The notes under the pieces are model-generated. The model was not told the origin of the DNA, searched no databases, and worked only from the letters and a program-made list of their open reading frames with translations. A stretch of 64,000 nt of DNA from CAWJMD01 sp963845675 (GTDB taxonomy: Bacteria; Actinomycetota; Actinomycetes; Actinomycetales; CAWJMD01). Location of the stretch: contig CAWJSX010000003.1 of the NCBI GenBank assembly GCA_963845675.1, forward strand, positions 124,001-188,000, given 5' to 3'. Below are positions 9,005 through 19,403 of this stretch, piece by piece. A program made the position numbers and the translations under genes. The first letter of the stretch is position 1; the number at the start of each line of letters is the position of its first letter.

Positions 9005-10819
9005 ATGCACCCGGTCGACCGCTGGCGCGACAGCCCGGTGCGCGCGTTCTTCGCCGAGCTGCCGCGCGCGAACCGGCCGATGGCCGTCGCGTGGTGGGCG
9101 CTGCTCGTGTCCCTCGGCGTGCTCCCGGTGGTCTTCGCATTCGCGATGGGGTCCGTCGTGGGAGCGGTGCAGGACGGGCGACCGCTGACCGGGCCCCTGA
9201 CCCTGATGGGGGTCGTCTTCGTCCTCATGCAGGTGCTGTCGCCGCTGCACCAGGCCGTCGGCACGAACCTCGGCGACGCCCTTGCCTCGCGCCTCAACGA
9301 CCGGTTGACGGCGGCCTGCGTCGGCCCGCCGGGGATCGCGCACCTGGAGGACCCGGACCTGACCGGCGACCTCACGGTCGCCCGCGACTTCGACCGCGGC
9401 ATGACCGCCCCGCCGATGTACATCAACATGGGCTTCCTCGGCCCCGGTCTCGTGCAGGTGGTGGGTGGGACCGCCTCTGCCGTGGTGCTTCTCACCTTCG
9501 CCTGGTGGGTGCCCCTTCTCCTCGGCGGCGCTTGGGCGAGCACCCACTGGCTGCTGCGGGAGAGCACCATCTGGAGGGACCGGAACACCGACGAGGTGCG
9601 GCTCGCGCAGCGCCACGCCGACTACGCCTACCGCCTCGCCGTCGACCCCGAGCCCGCCAAGGAGCTGCGGCTGTTCGGTCTGCAGGACTGGACGATCCAG
9701 CGCTTCCGCAGTCGTCGGCGCCGGCTCTTCGAGCTGCAGCACGCGGCCACCAGGCTGCGCGAGCGGTCTGTGCTCGGCGCGGTCGCGATCCTCTGCGTCG
9801 CGACGGCCGTCGTGTTCTGGCGTCTCGCGGCCGAGACCGCCGCGGGAGCCCTGACGCTCGAGCAGCTGGTCGTCTTCGCCCAGCTCGCCATCGGCGTCCC
9901 GATGGTCGCGGCAGGAGGGTGGAGCTGGGCCCTGGACGAGGCCAGCGCGCCGGTTGCCGCCGTCGGGAAGCTGGAGCGGGCGATGGCAGGAGCCGGTGCG
10001 CTCCCTTTGGGGACCCGTCAGGCTCCTGCCCCGCACGGCGGTCACGAGGTGCGCCTGCGGGACGTGACGTTCTCCTATCCCCGCACGGAGCGACGGGTGT
10101 ACGACGGCCTCGACCTCGTGGTCCCCGCGGGGCGCTCGCTCGCGATCGTGGGGCAGAACGGAGCAGGCAAGACCACGCTGGCCAAGCTGCTGTGCCGCCT
10201 GTACGACCCCACCTCGGGAACGATCGAGGTCGACGGCATCGACCTGCGCACCGTCGACCTCGACGCCTGGCGCGCCCAGGTGACCGCGGTCTTCCAGGAC
10301 TTCGTGCGGTTCGAGCTGTCGCTGCGCGAGAACGTCGACCCCGGCGGAACGGCTCCCGACGACGTGGTGCGTGCCGCTCTCGCCGAGGCCGGCGCCGAGG
10401 ACCTCGCAGATCTCGACACCCCGCTCGCGAAGGGCTACCGGGGCGGCACGGACCTCTCGGGCGGGCAGTGGCAGCGCGTCGCGCTCGCACGTGCCCTGTG
10501 CGCGGTGCGGATGGGAGCCGGGCTCGTGCTGCTCGACGAGCCGACCGCCCAGCTCGACGTCCGCGGCGAGGCGGAGATCTTCGAGCGGGTGCTGGACGCG
10601 ACACGCGGCACGACGACCATCCTCATCTCCCACCGGTTCTCGACGGTCCGGCACGCCGACCGCATCGCCGTGCTGGAGCAGGGCCGGGTGGTCGAACAGG
10701 GCAGCCACGACGAGCTGATGGCGGCCGGCGGGCGGTACCGGGAGATGTTCACGCTGCAGGCAAGCCGGTTCGACGTCCTCGTGGACGAGGAGGGGGTCGG
10801 CTATGACGCCCTCACGTGA
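9005..10819 (+). CDS. ABC exporter half-transporter, subunit 1
   Basis: Intact, 604 residues. About 320 residues of membrane domain (hydrophobic runs near residues 25-50, 60-80, 140-175, 250-300) precede an ATPase domain with Walker A GQNGAGKT (383-390), Q-loop VFQDF, signature LSGGQWQR (~484) and Walker B GLVLLDEPTAQLD, followed by the switch His in ILISHRF. This is the exporter (type IV) fold. Its 3' end overlaps the next ABC gene by 17 bases, so the two most likely form a heterodimer. Cargo is unknown; the gene neighbourhood gives no precursor peptide or resistance marker. Confidence 0.88.
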   Translation: MHPVDRWRDSPVRAFFAELPRANRPMAVAWWALLVSLGVLPVVFAFAMGSVVGAVQDGRPLTGPLTLMGVVFVLMQVLSPLHQAVGTNLGDALASRLNDRLTAACVGPPGIAHLEDPDLTGDLTVARDFDRGMTAPPMYINMGFLGPGLVQVVGGTASAVVLLTFAWWVPLLLGGAWASTHWLLRESTIWRDRNTDEVRLAQRHADYAYRLAVDPEPAKELRLFGLQDWTIQRFRSRRRRLFELQHAATRLRERSVLGAVAILCVATAVVFWRLAAETAAGALTLEQLVVFAQLAIGVPMVAAGGWSWALDEASAPVAAVGKLERAMAGAGALPLGTRQAPAPHGGHEVRLRDVTFSYPRTERRVYDGLDLVVPAGRSLAIVGQNGAGKTTLAKLLCRLYDPTSGTIEVDGIDLRTVDLDAWRAQVTAVFQDFVRFELSLRENVDPGGTAPDDVVRAALAEAGAEDLADLDTPLAKGYRGGTDLSGGQWQRVALARALCAVRMGAGLVLLDEPTAQLDVRGEAEIFERVLDATRGTTTILISHRFSTVRHADRIAVLEQGRVVEQGSHDELMAAGGRYREMFTLQASRFDVLVDEEGVGYDALT

Positions 10820-12621
10820 CGCCGCTGCCGTCCCCGAGGCCCCCGAGGACCTCCCGCCCCCGCTCGCGTCGATGTGGCGGCTGTTCCGGCTCGGCTACAC
10901 CCACGAGCCGGCGTTGATCGTCGTGGCCCTGGTGCTCGCGATGGTGGCGGCGGTTCCCGACGCCCTGATCGCCCTCTGCCTGAAGTTCCTCGCCGACGGG
11001 GCCGTGGCCGGGAACGCGCGGACGGTGCTTCTGGCCGCGCTCGCGATGGCCGCCGCCGTGGTGCTGACGTGGCTGCTGTCGATCGTGTCCAGCCGCGTGA
11101 CGCGGCGGTTCCGCGACAAGGTGACCATCGCGCTGGAGACGCACGTGGCGGGGCTGCAGGCCGGTGTCTGGAGCATCGAGCACCACGAGCGCCGTGACCA
11201 CCTGGACCGGCTCTCGGTGCTGCGCCACCAGATCTTCGTGCTCGACCACATGTACATGTCCGTCTTCTCCACGTGCGGCTGGGTGCTGCGGCTGGTGGTC
11301 ACGGTGGCGCTGCTGGTGTCGGTCGACCCCCTGCTGGCGCTGCTCGTCGTCTTCGCGCTGCCGACCGTGCTCAGCGCCTCGTGGCGCCCCGCGGTCGAGC
11401 GGCGGGTCGAGGAGGCGACCGCCCAGCACCGTCGCCTCTCGACGCACCTGTTCGCCACGGCGACGACCGCGGCGGCGGGCAAGGAGGTACGGGTCACGGG
11501 GATCGGGCCGTCCCTGGTGGCGCAGCGTCGCGCCGAGCAGCGCCGGTGGTTCGGGCCGGTCTCCCGCGCGCGCTGGGGGACAGCGGTCTGGGAGATGGCC
11601 GGTTGGGCGGTCTTCGGGCTCTCGTACGTGGCCGCCGTGGTGTTCGTCGCCACCGGCATCGACGGGTCCGCGGGCGACGTGCTGCTGATCCTGGCCGCGG
11701 GGTCGCGGCTCTCGGCCTACATCGGGGCGACGATGTCGGAGATCGGCTTCCTGCGCGGTATCTGGCTCGACGGGTCCCGCCGGCTCGTGTGGCTGGAGCG
11801 GTACGCCGCCGCGATGACGGTCGACGCCGACCAGCCGGCCCCCGACCGGCTCGAGCGAGGGATCCGCCTCGACCACGTGTCGTTCCGGTACCCAGGCAGC
11901 GACCGGCTGGTGCTGGACGACGTGAGCCTCGACCTGCCGGCCGGTTCCGTCGTCGCGGTCGTGGGCGAGAACGGCGCCGGCAAGTCCACGCTGGTCAAGC
12001 TGCTCTGCAAGATGTACGAGCCGTCCGGCGGGCAGGTCCTCGTCGACGGCGAGCCCCTCTCGCGCATCGACACCGACCGGTGGCGTGAGCGCGTCGCCGG
12101 TGCCCTCCAGGACTTCTACCGGTTCGAGCTGCCGGCGCGGACCAGCGTCGGCGTGGGTGACCTTCCACGAGCCGACGACGAGGCGGCCGTTCTCGCCGCG
12201 GTCGGCCGAGCCGGCGCGGACGACGTCGTGCAGCGGCTGGAGCACGGGCTCGACACCCAGCTCGGGCCCGGTGTGGCCCGGGGGCGTCGACGTCAGCTTC
12301 GGCCAGTGGCAGAAGCTGAGCCTGGCCCGCGGCTTCATGCGCGACGGGCCGCTGCTGCTGGTGCTCGACGAGCCGACCGCCGCCCTCGACGCCCAGACCG
12401 AGCACGACCTCTTCGAGCGCTTCGCTGCCGCATCGCGCGCCGGGACGGCCGGAGGCGTCACGGTCCTCGTCTCGCACCGCTTCAGCACGGTGCGCATGGC
12501 CGACCTCATCGTCGTGCTCGACGGTGCCCGTCTGGTCGAGGTCGGCACCCACGCCGAGCTGATGGCCGCACGCGGCCAGTACGCGCACCTGTACGGCACG
12601 CAGGCGTCCGCCTACCGGTAG
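10803..12621 (+). CDS. ABC exporter half-transporter, subunit 2 (one frameshift)
   Basis: About 606 residues, paralogous to subunit 1: membrane domain to ~residue 340, Walker A GENGAGKST (~388-396), Q-loop ALQDFYRFEL, Walker B LLLVLDEPTAALDAQTE and switch LVSHRFST. The signature motif reads VSFGQWQKL rather than LSGGQ. A one-base shift in the run GGGGG near 12285, just before the signature, splits the gene; the second part was read from the frame ending at 12621. The 3' end overlaps the convergent helicase gene by 10 bases. Together with subunit 1 it would form one asymmetric exporter. Confidence 0.85.
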
Positions 12622-15179
12622 GGGCCCACGTCCACGAGCCGCACCACGGCGGTGCCGGCCTCGTCGCTCGCGTCGAGGTCGACCTCGGCGATGATCGCCC
12701 AGTCACGGTCTCCGTCGGGGTCGTCGAGGACCTGACGGACCGTCCACACGCGCTGGGGCGCCGTGGCCTCGGTGACGTGCAGCAGCGCCGGCCCGCGGGC
12801 GTCGGCACCCGTCCCGAGGGAGTCGTACTCGGCCCAGTAGCCCCCCATCGCCCCGGCCCAGGCCGTCGCGTCCCAGCCGGCGGCGGCGTCCAGCGCGCCG
12901 AGGTCGGCGTAGCGGTAGAGCGCGGCGAGCTCGACCCGCCGGAACAGCGCGTTGCGCACCATCGCCCGGAACGCCCGGGTGTTGGCCGTGAGCGGGCGCG
13001 GGGTCGAGGGCTCCGGCCGCCCGACCTCGCCGGTGGCGGGGTCCGGGTGGGTGAGCTCCTCCCACTCGTCCAGCAGGCTGGAGTCGGTCTGGCGCACCAG
13101 CTCCCCCAGCCACTCGACGATGTCGTCGACCTGCTGCGTCCGGGCTGCCGCCGGCACGCCGGAGCGCAGCGCGCGGTATGCGTCCGTGAGGTACCGCAGC
13201 AGCAGGCCCTCGGAGCGCGACAGCCCCAGGTCCGAGACCATCTCGGTGAAGGTCATCGCCTGCTCCCACATCGCCCGCACCACGGACTTCGGCGAGAGCT
13301 GGTGGTCGGCCACCCAGGGGTGTCCCTGCCGGTAGGTCTCGTACGCCGCCTCGAGCAGCTCGGCCAGCGGGCGCGGGTGCGTGACCTCCTCGAGCAGCTC
13401 CATCCGCTCCTCGTACTCGATCCCGTCCGCCTTCATCGCGGCGACCGCCTCGCCCCGGGCCCGGAACTGCTGCGCGGACAGCACCTGGCGCGGGTCCTCC
13501 AGGGTGGACTCGATCACGGACACCACGTCGAGGGCGTAGGCGTCCGGACCGTCCGGCGTCTCGGGGTCGAGGAGCTCGATCGCGGCGAGGGCGAACGTCG
13601 AGAGGGGTTGGTTCAGAGCGAAGTTCGCCGGGACGTCGACGGTCAGACGCACGGTGCGGCCGCTCTCGTCCGGGACCGGCAGCCTCTCCACCACACCGGC
13701 CGCCAGCAACGCCCGGTAGGCACGGACCGCCTCCTTGACGTGCCTGCCGCGGCGTCCCGGGGGCTCGTGGTTGTCGGTGAGGAGCCGGCGCATCGCGGCG
13801 AACGCGTCACCGGGCCGGGCCACGACGTTGAGCAGCATCGCGTGGCTGACCCTGAAGTGGCTCGTCAGCGGCTCGGGAGCGGAGGCGACCAGCCGGTCGT
13901 GGGTGGACGAGGACCAGGAGACGAACCCGTCGGGCGGCGACTTGCGCTGCACCTTGCGCCGCTTCTTCGGGTCGTCGCCGGCCTTGGCCAGCGCCTTGAG
14001 GTTCTCCACCTCGTGGTCGGGCGCCTGCACCACGACGGTGCCCGCGGTGTCGTAGCCGGCTCTCCCGGCGCGCCCCGCCACCTGGTGGAACTCGCGGGCC
14101 TTGAGGTGCCGCTGACGGACGCCGTCGTACTTGCTGAGGGACGTCAGCAGCACCGTGCGGATCGGCACGTTGATGCCGACCCCGAGCGTGTCGGTGCCGC
14201 ACACCACCTTGAGCAGTCCCGCCTGCGCGAGCTGCTCCACCAGCCGCCGGTACTTCGGCAGCATGCCGGCGTGGTGGACGCCGATCCCGTGCCGCACGAG
14301 GCGCGAGAGGGTCTTGCCGAAGCCGGTGCCGAACCGGAAGTCGCCGATGGCGTCCGCGATCGCGTCCTTCTCCTCGCGCGTGCAGACGTTGACGCTCATC
14401 AGGGCCTGTGCGCGCTCGATCGCCGCGACCTGCGTGAAGTGGACCACGTAGATGGGGGCCTGCCGCGTGTCGAGCAGGTCGGCGATCGTCTCGTGCACCG
14501 GCGTGGTCGCGTAGTAGTGGTGCAGCGGAACGGGTCTCGCCACCGACGTGACCTTCGCGGTCGGGCGTCCGGTCCGGCGGGTGAGGTCGTGCGCGAAGAA
14601 GTCGACGTCCCCGAGGGTCGCCGACATCAGCACGAACTGGGCCTGAGGCAGCTCCAGCAGCGGCACCTGCCACGCCCAGCCGCGGTCCGGCTCGCCGTAG
14701 AAGTGGAACTCGTCCATCACGACCTGGCCGATGTCGGCGGCGTCCCCCTCGCGCAGCGCCTGGTTCGCGAGCACCTCCGCCGTGCAGCAGATGATCGGTG
14801 CGCCGGGGTTCACCGCGGCGTCGCCGGTGAGCATGCCGACGCGGGCGGCGCCGAACACGTCGATGAGCGCGAAGAACTTCTCGCTGACCAGGGCCTTGAT
14901 CGGGGCGGTGTAGTAGGTGCGGCGTCCGTCCGCGAGCGCCGCGAGGTGGGCCGCGAGGGCGATCAGGGACTTCCCCGAGCCCGTGGGCGTCGAGACGATC
15001 ACGTTGGCGCCGGTGACGATCTCGAGCAGCGCCTCCTCCTGGGCGGGGTACAGCGTCAGGCCCTGCCGGTCGGTCCAGGCGGTGAAGACGTCGACGACGT
15101 TCTCGGGCGTGAGGTCGCTGGTGTCGAGGCGCCGGGTGGAGGTGGTCGACCCGGCGCTCGTGCTGGTGGGAGGCATCAC
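12612..15179 (-). CDS. DEAD/DEAH (Ski2-like) helicase with DUF3516
   Basis: Intact, 855 residues. Helicase motifs in order: Q-like YPAQEEAL (~44-51), motif I STPTGSGKS (63-71), Ia YTAPIKAL, II VMDEFHFYG (DEFH at 156-159), III LMSATLG (~183), IV-V VHHAGMLPKYR and VVCGTDTLGVGINVPI, VI HQVAGRAGRAGYD. The C-terminal ~400 residues match the DUF3516 region that follows this helicase core in Actinobacteria and hold helical/winged elements. The family is related to Ski2/Mtr4 RNA helicases, so a role in RNA turnover is likely but not shown. The start is GTG at 15179 or the adjacent ATG at 15176. Confidence 0.92.
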   Translation of the reverse strand: MMPPTSTSAGSTTSTRRLDTSDLTPENVVDVFTAWTDRQGLTLYPAQEEALLEIVTGANVIVSTPTGSGKSLIALAAHLAALADGRRTYYTAPIKALVSEKFFALIDVFGAARVGMLTGDAAVNPGAPIICCTAEVLANQALREGDAADIGQVVMDEFHFYGEPDRGWAWQVPLLELPQAQFVLMSATLGDVDFFAHDLTRRTGRPTAKVTSVARPVPLHHYYATTPVHETIADLLDTRQAPIYVVHFTQVAAIERAQALMSVNVCTREEKDAIADAIGDFRFGTGFGKTLSRLVRHGIGVHHAGMLPKYRRLVEQLAQAGLLKVVCGTDTLGVGINVPIRTVLLTSLSKYDGVRQRHLKAREFHQVAGRAGRAGYDTAGTVVVQAPDHEVENLKALAKAGDDPKKRRKVQRKSPPDGFVSWSSSTHDRLVASAPEPLTSHFRVSHAMLLNVVARPGDAFAAMRRLLTDNHEPPGRRGRHVKEAVRAYRALLAAGVVERLPVPDESGRTVRLTVDVPANFALNQPLSTFALAAIELLDPETPDGPDAYALDVVSVIESTLEDPRQVLSAQQFRARGEAVAAMKADGIEYEERMELLEEVTHPRPLAELLEAAYETYRQGHPWVADHQLSPKSVVRAMWEQAMTFTEMVSDLGLSRSEGLLLRYLTDAYRALRSGVPAAARTQQVDDIVEWLGELVRQTDSSLLDEWEELTHPDPATGEVGRPEPSTPRPLTANTRAFRAMVRNALFRRVELAALYRYADLGALDAAAGWDATAWAGAMGGYWAEYDSLGTGADARGPALLHVTEATAPQRVWTVRQVLDDPDGDRDWAIIAEVDLDASDEAGTAVVRLVDVGPYR

Positions 15180-15231
15180 CGGTGAGTCTGGCAGGGGTGA
15201 CAGGCGCGCCCCGCCATCCCATACTCGGCGG

Positions 15232-15689
15232 ATGCGCAGACGGCCGACGGGGACGTCCAGTGCTTCGCCGGGCGGCAGCCGGCCTGGTCCTGGTCGGCGC
15301 CCTCGGGCTCACGGCCGGGTCGGCGGTGGCGGCGCCGCCCGCCGTCGGGGCAGTTCATCCCCGTGGAGGCCACCCTCCGGCATACGTGATCTACGGGGGA
15401 CAGGTGGTCGGCAACCTCTCGGGTCCGGTCGCCGACGCGACGGTGGTCCTCACCGAGGACGGTGCGTTGATCACCGGCATCGACCTGTTGGACGTCGACG
15501 CGGTGAACCTGGCGGGCGAACCCGTGGACCTCGAGCGCCGGATGCGCAACGGGTGGACCGTCGACATCAGCGACCCCGTGGTGGAGACGACCCCGTCACC
15601 CACGGCACGGCGCCGGCTCCGTCCACGTCCACGGGCTGGTCACCCTCGGTGTGGCGCTGCGGCGACGGGCGGCGCGCGGCCGTTCCTGA
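15232..15689 (+). CDS. Small secreted protein, unknown function (frameshifted)
   Basis: A probable exported protein of ~150 residues that needs frame changes to read. A CATACT hexamer ends six bases before the ATG at 15232. The next frame gives a good signal peptide (LVLVGALGLTAGSAVAAPP), then YVIYGGQVVGNLSGPVADA and IDLLDVDAVNLAGEPVDLERR. A third frame gives the tail GAGSVHVHGLVTLGVALRRR and a stop at 15687-15689. No family recognised. Codon bias of this reading is good across the joined parts, which argues for a real gene with sequence errors, but the call is tentative. Confidence 0.4.
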
Positions 15690-15728
15690 TCGTGGCAGGC
15701 TCGGCGTCCCCCTCGGAAAGGTGACCCG

Positions 15729-16154
15729 ATGCCCAAGCCCCCGCTCCCCGATGACGTCGCGGAGCTCCTGCGCCGGCCGAACCCGGCGGTCGTCGCCGTC
15801 CTGATGCCGAGCGGCGACCCGATGTCGGTGGCGACCTGGTACCTCGTCGAGGACGACGGACGCATCCTGCTGAACATGGACGCGCAGCCGCGCCCGTGTC
15901 GACTGGATGCGCGAGCGGCCGCAGGTCGCGCTGACCGCCTTCAAGGACGGGGAGTGGTACACGCACGTCAGCGTCCGCGGGACCGTCGTCGGCGTGGGAC
16001 GGACGACGAGACGCGTGCGCTGGCCGACATCGACCGGCTGTCGACGCACTACACCGGCAACCCGTACCGGGTGCGCGACCGCGCACGAATCAGCGCGTGG
16101 ATGCAGGTCGAGCACTGGCACGGCTGGGGCGAGGCGAAGGCGTCCGACGCGTAG
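15729..16154 (+). CDS. PPOX-class (F420/FMN split-barrel) oxidoreductase
   Basis: About 141 residues. The frame from ATG 15729 (AAAGG upstream) gives PNPAVVAVLMPSGDPMSVATWYLVEDDGRILLNMD, the first strands of the pyridoxamine-phosphate-oxidase-like split barrel. After a one-base change near 15890 a second frame gives RPQVALTAFKDGEWYTHVSV (the W-Y-V strand near the cofactor), and the first frame returns with ADIDRLSTHYTGNPY and ends RISAWMQVEHWHGWGEA. Such small proteins use F420 or FMN to reduce enones, bilins or similar compounds; the cofactor cannot be settled here. A strong hairpin follows. Confidence 0.75.
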   Translation: MPKPPLPDDVAELLRRPNPAVVAVLMPSGDPMSVATWYLVEDDGRILLNMDAQPRPCRLDARAAAGRADRLQGRGVVHARQRPRDRRRRGTDDETRALADIDRLSTHYTGNPYRVRDRARISAWMQVEHWHGWGEAKASDA

Positions 16155-16174
16155 CCTCCCGTCCCACCCCGTTT

Positions 16175-16223
16175 GGGCGTGTTCTCGGGGCCCCAAATGC
16201 GCCGGGACACCGGGAACACGCCC
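16175..16223. terminator. Long-stem palindrome, terminator-like
   Basis: Arms 16175-16188 (GGGCGTGTTCTCGG) and 16210-16223 (CCGGGAACACGCCC) pair over 14 bases with one G-U. The loop is 21 bases. It lies 20 bases after the PPOX stop. The left arm shares 13 bases with the palindrome at 22932-22978. Confidence 0.6.
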
Positions 16224-16331
16224 CTTCGCGCCCGGTTTGAGATGTCGATCTGACCGATTCGTAGACCCCTCGTGTGAGCCTGGGTACGTTGGCAGGCGCT
16301 CCGTTCCCCCCAATGTGACAAAGGAGTCGCA

Positions 16332-17940
16332 ATGCATAACGGTCTGACCCTCGGCGCGCCGCGGCGGTACTCGCCACCGGCGCCCTCGTCGGGCTCGGTC
16401 TGGTGGCGTCACCCGCTGCCGCCGACCGATACGACAACGACAAGTGCGACAAGCGCAACAACAACACCTACGAGAAGGTGCTCGAGTGCGTCCGTCTCGA
16501 CGGCGTCCGCGAGCACCAGGCGGCGCTCCAGGCGATCGCCGACGCCAACGGCGGCAACCGCGCGGCGGGCACCCCCGGCTACACCGAGAGCGTCGAGTAC
16601 GTGGTCGACACCCTCGAGGCCGCCGGGCTGGGACGTCACGCTCGACGAGTTCCCCTTCACCTACACGCCACCGCCGACGCTGCAGCAGCTGACCCCGGTC
16701 GCCGGCAGCTACGAGACCGGCGCCTACACGGGTACCGGTTTCGGCGACGTGACCGGCAACGTGGTCCCGCGTCGACCTCGCGCTGGCCCCGCCGCGTGCG
16801 AGCACCAGCGGCTGCGAGGCGCGCGGACTTCACCGGGCTCGACTTCTCCGGACCGTCGGACATCGCGCTGATCCAGCGCGGCACGTGCGCCTTCGCGGCC
16901 AAGGCGCTGAACGCCGAGGCCGCCGGGTGCCGAGGCGGTCATCATCTTCAACCAGGGCAACACGCCCGACCGTGAGGGCCTGATCGTGGGGACGCTCGGC
17001 GGCCTGAACGTCGTCGCGATCCCCGTCGTCGGCGCGTCCTTCGCGGACGGCGTCGCGCTGTCGCAGACGGGCTCGACCGCGCTGGTCGACGTGGACCCGC
17101 CGGAGTCGCGGCCCCAGGTCGAACGTCATCGCCGAGCTGCCAGGGCGCCAACGAACCGACAACGTCGTGATGGCAGGTGCGCACCTCGACTCGGTCCAGC
17201 GTGGCCCGGGCATCAACGACAACGGCAGCGGTTCGGCAGCCCTGCTCGAGCTGGCCGAGACGCTGTCGCAACCACCGTCCGCAGAACACCGTGCGCTTCG
17301 CGTGGTGGGGTGCTGAGGAGTCCGGCCTCGTCGGGTCGACGGACTACGTCAACAACCTGAGCCAGGCCGAGAAGGACCGCATCGCGCTGTACCTGAACTT
17401 CGACATGATCGGTTCGCCGAACTACGTCTTCCAGGTCTACGACGCGAACCAGTCCAGCTTCGTGGCTCCGGTCACGGTGCCACAGGGCTCTGCCGCGATC
17501 GAGCGGCTGTTCGAGCAGTTCTACACGCTGCGCGGCGAGCCGTACGACGACTCGGCGTTCAGCGGCCGCAGCGACTACCAGGCCTTCATCAACAACGACA
17601 TCCCCTCCAGTGGTCTGTTCACCGGAGCCGAGGTCGTCAAGACGCGCTCAGCAGGAAGCGATCTGGGGCGGCACCGCCGGGGAGCAGTTCGACCCCTGCT
17701 ACCACCTCGCCTGCGACACGTTCGCCAACAACAGCGACCACGCGCTGGAGGTCAACTCCGACGCGGTCGCGTTCGCCGTACTCACGTACGCCTACTCCAC
17801 GGAGTCGGTGAACGGCGTCAAGGGCAAGAAGGTCCCGGGCAAGTTCGACCATCCCGGAGCCGGCCGGTCCGCGTCACACCTTCGCCGGCCCGCTCGGCGG
17901 CAGCGGCGTGCACGACGACCACGAAGTACCCACGAGCTGA
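16332..17940 (+). CDS. Secreted M28 metallo-aminopeptidase with PA domain (many frameshifts)
   Basis: Start ATG 16332 has AAGGAG eight bases upstream. A signal peptide (VLATGALVGLGLVASPAAA) is in an adjacent frame. Joined frames then give CVRLDGVREHQAALQAIA, GTPGYTESVEYVVDTL, WDVTLDEFPFTYTPP, a PA (protease-associated) insert with IALIQRGTCAFAAKA and VIIFNQGNTPDREGL, and the M28 zinc site: VVMAGAHLDSV (His, Asp), GINDNGSGSAALLE (bridging Asp), WWGAEESGLVGS (Glu-Glu), YLNFDMIGSPN (Asp) and CYHLACDT (His). The C-terminus HTFAGPLGGSGVHDDHEVPTS ends at 17940. This is the fold of Streptomyces aminopeptidase S and yeast aminopeptidase Y. At least eight one-base changes interrupt it; all motifs survive, so errors are more likely than decay. 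Confidence 0.85.
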
Positions 17941-17974
17941 GTCTCACGTAGGGACTGAGCTCCACCCAGGGTCC

Positions 17975-18008
17975 GGGACCCCAGGCCGCGCAAGCGGTCT
18001 GGGGTCCC
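17975..18008. terminator. GNRA-loop intrinsic terminator
   Basis: GGGACCCCAGGCCGC (17975-17989), tetraloop GCAA, GCGGTCTGGGGTCCC (17994-18008): a 15-bp stem with one G-U pair, followed by a T/C-rich tail (GTTCTCGTTCCC). It lies between the convergent M28 and acyltransferase genes and can serve both. Confidence 0.85.
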
Positions 18009-18049
18009 GTTCTCGTTCCCTGGGCCATCTCGCGGGCTACCTCGATGGG

Positions 18050-19313
18050 CTATCTCGCGAGGACGCGGATCTCGTCCTCGATGGCGCCGGCCAACGCGCA
18101 CCGCGTCCACGGTCAGCGCAGAGTCGACAGCGACACCCACCGTCACGGTGCCGGCGTAGCTGAACAGGCTGATCCCCAGGCCGATCCGGCCGATCTGCGG
18201 GACCCAGAAGACGACGTCGTCGACACGGCAGCCCGCCAGGCTGAGCGGTCGGCGGGGACCGGGGACGTTCGTCACCACGAGGCTGGCGCTCTCCTCCAGA
18301 AGCCGGACGGCTGCCCAGCGCCCGGCGGCCGGCAGCGCGCCGACGACACGCAGCAGGGTGAACGTCGCGCCGGCCTGCGCCGAGCCCTTGAGCGCCTGCG
18401 TCCTGGCGGCCACAGCCTGGAGCCTGGCCGCGGGGTCGGGTTCGCCGACCGGCAACTCGACGAAGACGACGCCGAAGCGGTTGCCCAGGTTCGCCGGGAC
18501 GGGCGATCCGCCGCGCAGGTCGACCGGCACGATGGCCCTCAGGTCGTCCACGGCGCCCCCGACATGGAGCAGGTGCGTGCGGAGCCCGCCCGCCGTCGCC
18601 GCGAGCAGCACGTCGTTGATGCTGACGCCTCGCGCCCTCGAGACCTCCCGCACGTCGTCCAGGTCGTGCGGGCGCGTCCACGCCAGCGTCTTGGCGGTCT
18701 GCAGCGGCCCGCGCAGCGACGTGGACGGCTCGCCGACCGTGGCCGCGAGGCGAGTGGTCGTCGAGACGACGGACGCGGCCACGCGAGCAGCAGTCGCGAC
18801 TCGACCTGTCGCGGTCGCGGGGGCGCGTGCCGGCCCGGGGGCCGGTGGCATCTCGTCCGCGAGGCTGAGGAAGACCCGCGCGAGGGCCATCCCGTCCGCG
18901 ATGCTGTGGTGGAAGCGGGCCACCAGGGCGCTGCCTCCGCCGTCCAGGCGGGCGAGGTGGATCTGCCACCGGGGGCGGACTGCGTCGAGGGGGGTGGACA
19001 CCAGGTGGCTCGCCAGGCGCTGCAGCGCCGCGGCGTCCGCGACGGTGGCCGTGACCTCGACGACGTGCGAGCTCAGGTCGAAGGCGTCGTCGGCGCGCCA
19101 CCTCGGCCCGAGAAGTGGGAACCGCGAGGCGCTCGGACGGTGCCGGAGCCGCGGGTGCCGCTCGACGATGCGTTCTCGTACCAGTTCGCGCAGCACGTCG
19201 ATGTCGAGCCACCCCGAGAGCTGCAGCACGGCGACGACGACGACACGGTTCTCCGGTTGCTCCACCCCGATCCAGGCGGCGTCACCGAAGGCCATCCGCT
19301 GGGACCGGTTCAC
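18050..19313 (-). CDS. WS/DGAT family O-acyltransferase
   Basis: About 421 residues of the wax-ester synthase/diacylglycerol acyltransferase family. Motifs: DAAWIGVEQPENRVVV near the start, the catalytic HHxxxDG as FHHSIADGMALAR (~130), SINDVLLAATAGGLRTHL, AIVPVDLRG, LGNRFGVVFVELP and VTNVPGPRRPL near the end. The GTG at 19313 (VNRSQRMAFGD) fits the family N-terminus better than the ATG at 19295. The frame changes by one base near 18105; the true tail is LAGAIEDEIRVLAR with TAG at 18050-18052. The enzyme esterifies acyl-CoA to alcohols or diacylglycerol, making storage lipid. Divergent from ppk2. Confidence 0.85.
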
Positions 19314-19391
19314 CGGCCCATCCTGCACCGCCCGCGCCGACGATCCGCCGGTTCGGGACTTCCGACCCGTGCCGGGTCCCCGTCCCGTACC

Positions 19392-19403
19392 TAGCCTGCA
19401 CAG
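19392..19403 (+). promoter_or_regulatory. -10 element, leaderless ppk2
   Basis: TAGCCT at 19392-19397, six bases, then the ATG at 19404. The hexamer is the same as that of terD. Confidence 0.5.

Noticed and set aside
8066..10708. 880-residue minus-strand ORF
   Set aside because: Antisense to the EEP and ABC genes, with no recognisable domain; shadow frame.
10803..15185. Very long + strand ORF through the helicase region
   Set aside because: After about 12290 it is antisense to the intact DUF3516 helicase and has only low-complexity Arg/Gly/His sequence; it is a high-GC shadow.
16332..17940. M28 peptidase as a true pseudogene
   Set aside because: All zinc ligands and the signal peptide persist across the breaks, which fits sequence error better than decay.
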